Shown here: piece by piece, positions 35,945 to 46,469 of the stretch
How positions within the stretch are numbered: position 1 is the stretch's first letter
Layout of the letters: every line of letters begins with the position of its first letter
Assembly (NCBI GenBank): GCA_947172415.1
Contig: OX359198.1
Coordinates: forward strand, 3,379,401 to 3,443,400
Direction: 5' to 3'
Length of the DNA: 64,000 bases
Origin: Chondrosia reniformis
Taxonomy: Eukaryota > Porifera > Demospongiae > Chondrillida > Chondrillidae
The notes under the pieces: model-generated
Database searches by the model: none
What the model saw: only the letters and a program-made list of their open reading frames with translations
What the model was told of the DNA's origin: nothing
Position numbers and translations under genes: made by a program

Positions 35945-36011
35945 GCCCCTAGATTTAGCATAGTGAGCCAAGGATTCACAGAAGATCAAGATAAAGAAAA
36001 AGACAAAGACT

Positions 36012-36066
36012 CCCAGGATCACTGATGAAGGGTGGAATTCCCAGAAACGGCTGTCTGACCCAGTGG
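36012..36066 (+). ncRNA. Type I hammerhead-like motif of the 238-bp repeat
   Basis: Box 1 CTGATGA, stem II GGG/CCC, box 2 GAAA, a minimal stem III (A-T and C-G closing a GGCT loop), then GTC as the cleavage triplet, followed by TGACCC. TCA before box 1 can pair with TGA after GTC to start stem I, with more pairs beyond a mismatch. In copy 1 this is TTA, keeping pairing through a G-T wobble. Weak point: an A-A mismatch at the base of stem II. Confidence 0.5.
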
Positions 36067-36210
36067 AAAAGAAGATGAAAGAAGGGAAAAGAAGGAAGAA
36101 AAGACTAGTACTGTATCTTCATCTAAAGCTCTCTTTAGGTTTAGTTCCCCTATAGGCTCTTTTTACAGAATAGGCATATAGCATGTAGGAAAATGGTATC
36201 TTAGATTTTT

Positions 36211-36948
36211 CATATAACTAGTCCACACAACTAGTTCACACAACTAGTATATATAACTAGTACATACAACTAGTACACACAACTAGTACATAAAACTAGC
36301 ATTTACAACTAGTACATACAACTAGTACATACAACTAGGACTACAAATATTATATAGAACTAGTTAATAGAATGAGAACATAAAACTAGTACATTCAACT
36401 AGTAACCAGTACATACAACTAATATATACGATTAGTGCGTAAACTAGTAAATATAACTTGTTCTTGTGCATACAACCAGGGCATAAAACTAGTACATGCA
36501 AATATAAAGGAGAACTTACAAAAAGTACATACAATTAACACATAGAACTAGTACATAGGATGAGTACATAAAACTAGTATGTACAACTAGTACTTACAAC
36601 TAGTTCATATAACTAGTTCATATAACTAGTTCATACAACTAGTACATACAAGCAGAAACTAGTGCATACAACTAGTACATACAACTAATACATAAAACTA
36701 GTACATAGAACTAGTACGTACAACTAGTACATAGAGCTGGTACATACAACTAGTACATACACCTCTATAGTACATTCAACTAGTACACAGAACTAGTGAG
36801 AAGTACATATAACAAGTAAATACAACTAGTAAATACAACTATTACATTAAACTAGTACATATAACTAGTGCATGCAACCAGTACACACAACTAGTACATA
36901 CAACTAATACATACAACTAGTACATACAGTTACTACACACAACTAGTT
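36211..36948 (+). repeat. Satellite A; left flank and target duplication of the LINE
   Basis: 13-bp satellite. Its last 43 bp (36906-36948) are repeated exactly at 39961-40003 on the other side of the LINE. Confidence 0.93.
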
Positions 36949-39900
36949 CAATCAATCAATCTGCACCATAGCTTATCTCCTATGCAGGAGGTCGCCACTA
37001 TATACATACAATAATTAATACTACAATTGAGTTTATACTATAGCTAGAAATTGTCTATCCATTTCTTTCTCGGTCTTCCTCTTGGCCTTTTCCCTACAAT
37101 TTCCTCAGTGTACACCTTCTTCACTAGTCTGTCATCTTCCTTCCATCTTCTTTGTTTCCTTTTCACTTTCTCCATCACGTTCTCTTGCCTCACTGCCTCC
37201 CTCACATCTGCATTCCTTACTCTGTCAATCCTTGACACTCCTTCTACTCTTCTCAGATAAACCATTTCTGTTGTCCCTAGTCTGCTCTCGTACCTCTTCA
37301 TCATTGTCCATGTTTCACTGCCATACGGCATGGTTGGTATCACCATTGCATTATACACCCTCATCTTCGTGGCTTTCTTCAACTCCCTTCTTTCTAGCAC
37401 CTCCTTCCTCATAGCTCCTATCACTCTGGCCGCTGCACCCACTCTGTGTTCAATTTCCTCTTCACATGTCCCATCTGCACTCAGGATAGCTCCTAAGTAT
37501 TTCATTTTTTGCACTTGTTCTATCTCTTCCCCATCCACGCACACTTTGCAGTCTTCTCCTTGCCTACTAACCATCATCACTTTAGTTTTGCCCCAATGTA
37601 TCTTCATTCCCCAATTACTCATTGCCTTCTTTAACTCCCTCAAATTTGTCTCCATGTCCTCCTTCCTCTCTGTTAGTAGCATCACGTCATCCGCAAACAG
37701 CACTATACATACTTCAGTAGTTGACATCCTCACACCTCCTACAAAGCTCTCTATTCCCTCTCTTACTATCTTGTCCATAAACACATTAAATAGCCATGGT
37801 GACATGACACAGCCCTGCCTCACTCCTTGTGTTATTGGAAGCCAGTCCAACAACTCATCCTTCACTCTGACATAAGCCTCACTCTTCTTGTACAATGATC
37901 TAATGGCCCTCAGCAGTCTTCCCTTCACACCATATTCCCCTAACACATTCCACAGCTTGTCTCTACCCACCCTATCGTAGGCCTTTTCCAAATCCACACA
38001 TGCCACCACCATCTTCTTGTTCTTCTCTAACATCTTCTCACTCATTTGTCTTATGGTAAAGAGCTGGTCCGTGCAACTTCTACCCTTTCTAAAACCCCCT
38101 GAGCTTCAAGTACCTTGCGTTCCGTCACATCTCTTGTCCTTTCATCCAGTATCCTCGCATAGACCTTACTTGGGATGCTGAGGAGGCTTATGCCCCGGTA
38201 GTTCTCACATTTCAACTTGCTTCCTTTCTTATGCACTGGCACAATTACTGCTCGTTGCCAGTCTTCTGGAACTTGCCCATTTTCCCATGCCAGACACATT
38301 ATCCTATGAAGCCACCTCACCACTACCATCCTTCCAGCCTTCAACATCTCAGCACTTATCCCACATATACCTGGTGACTTCCCATTTTTCAGCTTCGATA
38401 TGGCTACTTCTACTTCCTCAGCTATAATAGGTACCCTCTCCACCTCTTCTTCAAGTTGCTCCTCCCTGTCTAGCTGGTTATCACTCTGGCCCTGAGTACC
38501 CTCATGCAATAGATCACTAAAATATGCCTTCCATCTTTTACAAATTCCTTCATCATCTACTATCACCTGGCCACTTTCACCACATATTTTCCCCGTTATA
38601 TCTGCTCTACTTTCACTATGTGTGCGGACCCTAATCCAGAACCTTTTCTGGTTCTTTTGGAAGTCATCTTGTAATGATCTGCCAAGCTCAACCCATTCCT
38701 CATTTCTTGCATATCTCACCACTCTTTTTGCTTCCTTTTTTGCCAGTTGGTATTTCTCCTTTGCCCCTGGTGCCTGTTGCTGCAACCATTTCAAATAAGC
38801 CACCTTCTTATTCTTTATTGCTTGCTTCACATTTTCATTCCACCATCTAGTTCTTTTCTTAGCATTTCTGCACCGTTGCATCCCGCACACCTCAGCTGCT
38901 GTTTCCATTATATTCTTCTTAAACTTTCCACAGACTTCCTCTACATTGCTGCTTTTCCAGTGTTTTGCCCTATCTAGCTTCCTTTCTAACCTCAAACTGA
39001 ATATCCATCTCACTCCTTCCTCTTTTAGTTTCCATCTCTTCAGGTACTGCCTTCTGTATTCTCCTTGTTTTACCGCTCGCCTTTTGTGGTGCCTTTTTGT
39101 CAACTTCACCTTCATGACTACAAGGTGATGGTCGCTTCCAATCTCTGCTCCTCGGATAACTCTCACATCATTTACAGTTCGCTTCATATCTCCTCTAACC
39201 AAGAAGTAATCTATTATGGACTGCAAAACTCTTCCTGGGCATCTCCATGTGAACTTGTGTATATTCTTATGCTCAAAAAGGGTGTTCATTATCCTTAGAT
39301 CATTCTCTCCACAGAAATTCAGGAGCCTTCTCCCGCTGTCATTCTCGACTTCTTCCTTATGTTTCCCCTTAACGTCACTCCATCTCCCCACATTGTTTCC
39401 AACTCTTGCATTAAAGTCGCCCATCACCACCACCCTATCTCCTCTTTGTGTTCTGGCTATCACTTCCTGCAGCCATGCATAGAACTCTTCCTTCGTGTCG
39501 TTATCCTTGTCATCTGTTGGTGCGTATACTTACACTATCGTTATTCCTTCTCCCTCGATCTTCAGCCTTATCATTATGCACCTTTCATTTACGCATCTCC
39601 AACTTCTGATGCAATCTACCCATCGCTCCACCACCACTATGCCTACACCACCTCTGGCTCTGCCTTCCTTCACCCTCGCGTACACATAGCTAGCACCGTC
39701 AATTACCTTCATGCCATTCCCCCTTCCTTTCGTCTCGCTAAGGCCAAGTATATCTAGATTGTATCTTTTCATCTCCCGAATCAATTCTTCTTCCTTGTTC
39801 CTAGCAGATCTAACGCTCCAGGTACCTAATCTATACACTTTATCTTTACCTTTATTCTTCGTCAGCGATAGCATCGTAGTTTCTTTGGTGGGTTGTCAAA

Positions 39901-39960
39901 TCAAAGACAGGAATCCCAAAGCGAAGGCTCAAAACGCCGACTTTTTCACACCTACACACC
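36949..39960 (-). mobile_element. RTE-type LINE, near full length
   Basis: A 3,012-bp non-LTR retrotransposon on the minus strand, flanked by a perfect 43-bp target-site duplication in satellite A. It has a 5' UTR of about 85 bp, one protein-coding region (endonuclease, RT, C-terminal region) and a 3' UTR of about 95 bp ending in a (TTGA)n tail. No poly(A). The compact single ORF and short-repeat tail fit the RTE clade. With only two coding lesions and a perfect duplication it looks young. Confidence 0.92.
37044..39874 (-). pseudogene. RTE-type LINE ORF: endonuclease and reverse transcriptase
   Basis: About 940 codons from MLSLTKNKGKDKVYRLGTWS. APE-type endonuclease: LGLSETKG (catalytic Glu), VYAPTDD, VVVMGDFNARVG and GSDHHLVVM (SDH motif). 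After a basic linker, RT: VHKKGSKLKCENYRGISLL, VVACVDLEKAYDRV (motif A), ITQGVRQGCVMSPWLFNVFM (motif B) and VLFADDVMLL (catalytic FADD). The C-terminal region has KYLGAILSADG, YGSETWTMM and GKRPRGRPRKKWIDNF before the stop. Damage: an in-frame TAA at 39530-39532 in the endonuclease and one frame change near 38090, between EAQG and the RT core. Related proteins are often mis-annotated as craniofacial development protein 2-like. Confidence 0.92.
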
Positions 39961-42034
39961 AATACATACAACTAGTACATACAGTTACTACACACAACTA
40001 GTTAGGAGTACATAAATGTAGTACATACAATTAGTACAAACAACAATTTACGAGTACATAAAACTAATGCATACAACTAATACATACAACTACTACATAC
40101 AACTAGAACATAAATCTAATACATACAACTAGTACATACATATAGTACCTACAAATACTAAATATACCTAATATCAGTTCATACAAATACTACAAACAAC
40201 TAGTATCTATGACTAGTAAATAAAAGTCGTATTAGTCCATACAACTAAAACGTACAACTGTCACATTCAGCTAGTAATGTGTACATATAATTAGTAAATA
40301 CATCTAGTATATGCAACTAGTACATACAACTTTTAATTACAAGTAATACATACACCTACTACATAAAACTAGTACATACGCATATAACTAGTACATATAA
40401 ATAGTACTTACAACTACTAAATACAACCAGTACATACAAGTGGTACATAACTAGTACGTACGACTAGTACATATAATTAGTACATACAAATAGTACAAAC
40501 AGATAGTACATACAACTTGTACTTACCTAGTACCCATTATAACTAGTATTATAAAGAACCTATAACTATTACATACAGCCAGAACATATATACAACTAGT
40601 GCATACAAGTAGTACTTACAATGCGTACATATAACTAATGCATACAACTAGTACATACACATAGTAAGTACATGTAGTACGTACAACTACTACACACAAC
40701 TAGTACATACAAATAGTACATACAACTTGGACCTACCTAGTACCTAGTATAACTAGGACTAGAACCTACAACCAGTACATAGAACTAGTACATAGAACTA
40801 GAACATACGGCTAGTATATACACCTAGTACACACAACTACTACATATAACTAGAACATACAGCTAGTATATACAGCTAATACACACAACTACTACATATA
40901 ACTAGTACATACACATATACCTAGTACATATAAATGGTACATACAACTAGTACATACAACTACTACACACAACTAGCACATATAAATAGTATATACCACT
41001 AGAACATAAACTAGAACCTACAAGTGGTACATAAAACTAGTACATACAACTAGACGCTACTTAGTATGTAGTACAACTGGTACTAGAACCTACAACTAGT
41101 ATCTACACCTAGTCATACAACTAGTATCGAGTACATACAACTAGTACAAACAACTAGTACATACAAATAGTCCATACAACTAGTACATACAACTAGTACA
41201 TACAACTAGTACCTACTTAGTACCTAGTATAACTAGTACTAGAACCTACTACTAGTACATACAGTTAATACATATAAATAGTGCATAAAACAAGTACACA
41301 CAACAATAACATACAATTAATACATACAAATAGTATATACAACTTGTGTCTAGTACATTCAACTAAATTCTTCCTAGTACCTAGTATAACTAGTACTAGA
41401 ACCTATAACTTGTACATACAACTAGTACATATAACTACTTTATACAACTAGTATATACATGTAGTACACACAACTACTACATATAACTAGCACATACACA
41501 TATACCTAGTACATATAAATAGTACATACAACTAGTAAATATTTACAAAAACTTGAATATACAATTAGTATATAGAACTAGTTAAAACGATTAGTACATA
41601 CAACTAGTACCTACTTAATACTTTGTTATAACTTGTACTTGAACATACAACTAGTACACACAACCAGTAAATATAACTAGTACACACAATTACTACATTA
41701 AACTAGTACATATAAAACTATATACAACTACAACATAACTAGAACATTATAACAATTAGTACATAGAACTAGTACAAACAACTAGTACATAAAACTAGTA
41801 CAAACAACTAATACATACAACTTGTATTGAGTACATAAAACGAGTACAAACAACTAGTACATACAACTAGTCCGTACAACTAGAACCAACCAAGTACCTA
41901 GTATAAACTAGTACTAGAACTTACAACTAGTACTTACAACTAGTATATACAACTAGTCCATATAAATGGTGCATACAACTAGTACATACAACTAGTACAT
42001 ATAACTAGTACAAACAACTAGTATATACGCCTAG
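39961..42034 (+). repeat. Satellite A; right target duplication, then array
   Basis: The first 43 bp (39961-40003) are the LINE target duplication. From about 40.5 kb a distinct subfamily appears, carrying CTACTTAGTACCTAGTATAACTAGTACTAGAACCTAC-like blocks about every 150-350 bp; its reverse complement is common in the right arm (53.6-61.4 kb). No gene seen. Confidence 0.93.
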
Positions 42035-43438
42035 TTCACACCTTTACGGAGAACGGCAAGGACTGGGACAGGACTACTTATCGTCCAGGCCCCAATCCCT
42101 CAACAGATAGATATTGCCTCAATATCCTCACAGCCGAACAGAGAACAGTTCTCTGCATGGCTCTCATCACTTCTACTCCCCTTTTTGACAGCTTTGGAAT
42201 TCCCCTAAGGTCTTCCAGGAGCGTCTCCACTGTCCCCAGAGCACCAATTATCATCGGGACTACCTTAATTCGGTAGCCCCTAAATTGTTTCCTCATATCA
42301 GCCACCAGCTTCTGGTACTTTTGGAACTTCTCTTGCCATCTTCCATTAATATTGCTGTCAGTAGGAACTGACATCTCAATAATGTAGATGGACTTACATA
42401 GCTGATCCTCAACCACTAAGTCTGGCTTTCTTTCTGTCATTGCATCATCTGTAGGGATACTAGGATCACACAAGATTGTGACAGCCCTATTCTCATAGAC
42501 TGGTTTTGCTTCTAGTTTGTACCAGGGCTCTTCCTGCTTGAATTCATATTCTTTCAACAGTCTCCACAACACAATCAGAATCGCCCGGTCATGTCTCTCT
42601 TTGTAGAGAGAAAATCCCTTGGGCTCACACATGTTTAGTATGTGTTTGACCGTTTCCATAGCCTTGCCACATTCTCTGCACATCAGGAGGCTAGAATTCT
42701 TCAGAATCCTATTTTGGTACCACCTAGTGTGCAGCACATCATCTTGGGCTGCGAGAATCAGAGCCTCAGTTTGAAGTCTGAGTCTCCCCTCAGAAAGCCA
42801 CACATAAGACTCCCTATTTGTGACTTGTCTGTGGTATGAGCCCTGGTGAGACTTTTCGGCTCGGTTACTTTTTAACCTTTCAGTCTGAGCCTCCCGGAGC
42901 TCACGTGCCGCTCTCCTCCATTCTCTTACACTATTTTGTGAAGGATCTGTCTTCAGCCACATTTCCGGTTCTAGTTTTATACCGTGGCTTCTCAGTATCA
43001 ATCTGGCTTCTTTCAAGACAGTCCTCCTCTGCTTTGAGCACTCCAGCCACTTTTGGTGTTTAGCCACAACAGCTATGAGTGGATCATTGGCAGTATGGAG
43101 GTATCTTGCCAGATTCACAACAGCCTTGTCGTGATCCAAAGGAAAACTACAGAGCCCTTTACCACCTTGATAGCGAGGCAAATTCCCTCTTTCAATGGCA
43201 GAGTTATAGTGATGACACTGGTACTTTCTCATGATCTTTCTCACCATTCGGTCCAGTTTTGGAAGCTCACTTTGAGTCCACTTCAAAACTGGGTAAGAGT
43301 ATCTCAATAGAGGGGCACACAACATGTTAGAGGCTTCTGCAGCATTCTAACCATTGAGGTGAGAGCCCCACACTTTGTGGAGTCTTCTCCTCAATTCATT
43401 GATCAAGCAAGCTTTTACCTTGCTGTCACAACTACTAA
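42035..43438 (-). mobile_element. R4/Dong-like LINE, 5'-truncated
   Basis: About 1.4 kb of a site-specific-type LINE with a restriction-like endonuclease, minus strand. The 5' edge cuts into the coding region at about 43438; the 3' end is near 42035 (GTTCTCCGTAAAGG). 5' truncation is the usual result of incomplete reverse transcription. Confidence 0.8.
42078..43435 (-). pseudogene. C-terminal half of an R4/Dong-like LINE protein
   Basis: Follows the RT domain of the parent protein. Visible: ELPKLDRMVRKIMRKYQ with GNLPRYQGGKGL (the post-RT region of R2/R4 elements), a CCHC knuckle CRECGKAMETVKHILNMC (CX2CX8HX4C) and a restriction-like endonuclease core KPDLVVEDQLCKSIYIIEM, followed by KYQKLVADMRKQ and VVPMIIGALGTV. 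The last is characteristic of the R4/Dong group. The open part is 415 codons. One in-frame TAG (about 43349) separates it from a further 25 codons upstream (DSKVKACLINELRRRLHKVW). RT motifs are lost by truncation. Confidence 0.85.
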
Positions 43439-44335
43439 AGATAACTAGTATATACACATATACATAGTACATATAAATAGTATATACAACCAGTACATAC
43501 AACTAGTACGTACACAAATTACACTCATCTTGTATGTAAAACTACTACATACAACTTATATCCAGTAAATATAACTAGGATCTACCTAGTACCTTGTATA
43601 ACTACTACTAGAACTTACAACTAGAGCATAGAACTAGTATATACTACTAAAACATGCAACTAGTACCTACAACTAGAAAGTGTAACTAGTACATACAATA
43701 CAATAATTAGACACAACTTGAACATATAACTAGTACCTTCACATATAACTAGTATATATAAATAGTACATACACCCAGTACATACAACTAGGACACACAA
43801 GTAATATATACAACTAGTACACACAACCAGTGCATACAACTAGTACATACAACTAGAAACTAGTACATGCAACTCGTACATAGAAAGAGTACATAAAACT
43901 CATGTGTACAACTAGTACGAACAATAAGACATTAGTACATACAGCTAGCTCATAGAATGTGAACATAAAACTACCACATAAAACTAGTAATTATACAACT
44001 AGTACTAAGCTAGTACATGCAAGTAATATATACATGCAACTAGTACATACAATTGGTACATAACTAGTCCATGCAACTAGTACAAACAATTTGTTTATAC
44101 AACTACTACATGCATCTACTACATACAACTTGTACACACAAGTACTAGATATAACTAGTACCTACAACTAGTACATAGAACGAGTACATAAACCAAGTAT
44201 AGACAACTAGGACATATAACTAGTACATAAACTATTACACACAACTACTACATACAACTTGCACCTACAATTATAAATATAACTTGTTCTAGTATATACA
44301 ACTAGTAAATCAACTAGTACATACAATCAGTACAG
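43439..44335 (+). repeat. Satellite A array, forward orientation, last block
   Basis: 13-bp satellite up to an abrupt change to satellite B at CAGTACAGTTTTTCACAAAT. No gene seen. Confidence 0.93.
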
Positions 44336-46460
44336 TTTTTCACAAATATATCCCATATTATATCTCCTACTTTTTACTCTTTATATCTCGTAATTTTGGC
44401 TTTTATATCCCTTAATTTTGTCTATTATATCCCTTAGTTTTTGCATAATTTATCCAATTGACCAGTATATCCCATAGTTTTATCCACTATACCCCTTAGT
44501 TTTTGTCAAATATATCCCATAGCTTTTGACAAATATATCCCACAGTATATCCCATAATGTTTGCCTTATATATCCCATATTTTTTCTTATATATTCATTA
44601 CTTTTTACTTATATATCCAATGGACCAGTATATCCCATAGTTTTGCCAAAAATATACCAAATTGTTTTGCAAATGTATCCTATAATTTCTGCCAACTATA
44701 TCCCATAATATAACGTACAATCCTAGCCCAATATATTCCATAGTTTTTGCAAATATATCACATAGTTTTTGCAAAGTATATCCATTATTTTTTCCATATA
44801 AATCCCCTATTATTTGCCCAATATATCCTATAAAATAACCTATAGTCTTAACCCAATTATCCCACAGATTTTGCCAAATATAACCCAAAGTTTTTGCGAA
44901 GATATCCCATAGTGTTAGCAAATATATCCCATAATGTTGTCTACTATATCACTCGGTTTTTGCCTAATATATCCTATCATGTAAAAATATTGCCAATTAT
45001 ATCCCATAATATATCCCATAGTTTTACGCAATATACCCCTTAGTTTTTGTCAAATATACCCCATAGCTTTTGACAAATATATCCCATAGTATATCCCATA
45101 ATGTTAGCCCTATATATCCCATAATTTTGCCTGAAATATCCCTTAGTTTTGTTTAATATATCCAATGGACAAGTATATCCCATAATTTTGCCAGATATAT
45201 CCAACAATATTTAACCAATATATCGCATAATATTTCCCACAATTTTAGCCAAACATATCCCACACTTTTGCCGAATATATCCCATAAAATAACCTATAGT
45301 TTTAGCCTAATATATACCATAGTTTTTGCCAAGTATATCCCATATTTTTTCCAAATATATCCCCTAATTTTTGCCCAATATATCCAATAATATAACTTAT
45401 AGTCTTAGCCCAATATATCCCATAGTTTTTGCCGAATATATCCCAAAGTTATTCAGAATATGTCCCATAGTTCTTAAATATATTCCATAGTTTTTACAAA
45501 TATATCCCATAATATAACCTATAGTGTTAGCCCAATATATCCCATAGTTTTTGCCAAATATATCCATAGGTTTATCCGAAAATATCCCATAGTTTTTGCA
45601 AATATATCCCATAATTTTGCCAAATATATTCCATAATTTTCCTAATATATCCCTCAGTTTTACTTTATATATTCAATTACTTCAGAATATTGCCAATTAT
45701 ATCCCATAATATAACCTATCGTTTTAGCCCAATAGGTCCCATAGTTTTTGCCCAATATATCGTTTAGTTTTTTTAAATATATCCCATAGTATATCCCATC
45801 ATTTTAGCCTTATATATTCCATTATTTTACCTAAAATATCCCTTAGTTTCAGCTTAATATATCCAATCGACCAATATATCCCATAGTTTTTGCCAAATAT
45901 TTCCCATATTTTCCAAATATATCCCATAATTTTTGCAAATATATCCCATACAGTTTTTACTTAACATATACAATTATTTAAAAACATTGCCAATAACATC
46001 CCATAATATATCCCATAGTTTTACCCAATATACCCCTTAGTTTTTGTCAAATATATCCCATAGTTTTCCCCTAATTTTTGCCTTATATATCCCATATATT
46101 TTGCCTAATTTCCCTTAGCTTTTGCTTAATATATCCAATGGACAAATATATCCAATAGTTTTGTCAAACATATCCAACAATTTTTAACCAATATATCCCA
46201 TAATATATCCCATAATTGTAGTCCAATATATCCCATAGATTTTGCCGAATGTATGCCATAAAATAACCTATAGTTTTAGGCCAATATATCCCAAAGTTTT
46301 TGCCAAATATATCCCATATTTTTCCAAATGTCTCCCATAGTTTTAGCGAATATATCCAATAGTTTTTGCAAAATATATCCCATATTTTTTCAGATAATAT
46401 CCCATAATTTTGCAAAATATATCCCGTAATATAACCTATTGCCTAAGCCCACGTTATCCC
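44336..46460 (+). repeat. Satellite B array, forward orientation
   Basis: Degenerate tandem array of a 22-23 bp unit: TATCCCATAGTTTTTGCC followed by AAATA. It is unrelated to satellite A. A variant unit with CCAATGGACCAGTATATCCC marks a higher-order repeat (44461, 44623, 45169, 45868, 46140). Several frames stay open for 60-110 codons (YPI/GYI-rich) only because the unit lacks stops; not genes. Confidence 0.95.
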
Positions 46461-46469
46461 ATTTTTTGC
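46461..46469. other. Inversion point of satellite B
   Basis: Left of here the unit reads TATCCCAT...TTTTGCC; right of here it reads GGCAAAA...ATGGGATA. The switch falls in about 10 bp around CATTTTTTGCCATTGTTGG. No unique spacer is present. Confidence 0.8.

Larger units (their letters stand above)
35816..36210 (+). mobile_element. Hammerhead-bearing repeat, copy 4, with its own promoter
   Basis: The 238-bp unit (here 35970-36210, with a 3-bp insertion) is preceded by 154 bp of non-satellite DNA absent from the other three copies. That leader ends GGCGCCAAAATAGTG, TATATAAG and GAGCC. The unit starts 33 bp downstream of the TATA box, where a pol II transcript would begin. This copy may thus be the longer, promoter-bearing form, and the others reverse-transcribed RNA copies. 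CTGATGA is at 36022-36028, GAAAC at 36044-36048 and GTC at 36053-36055. Confidence 0.6.

Noticed and set aside
37051-39757. Long plus-strand frames (up to 181 codons) over the RTE-type LINE
   Set aside because: They are antisense to the endonuclease and reverse transcriptase coding region and have no domain of their own.
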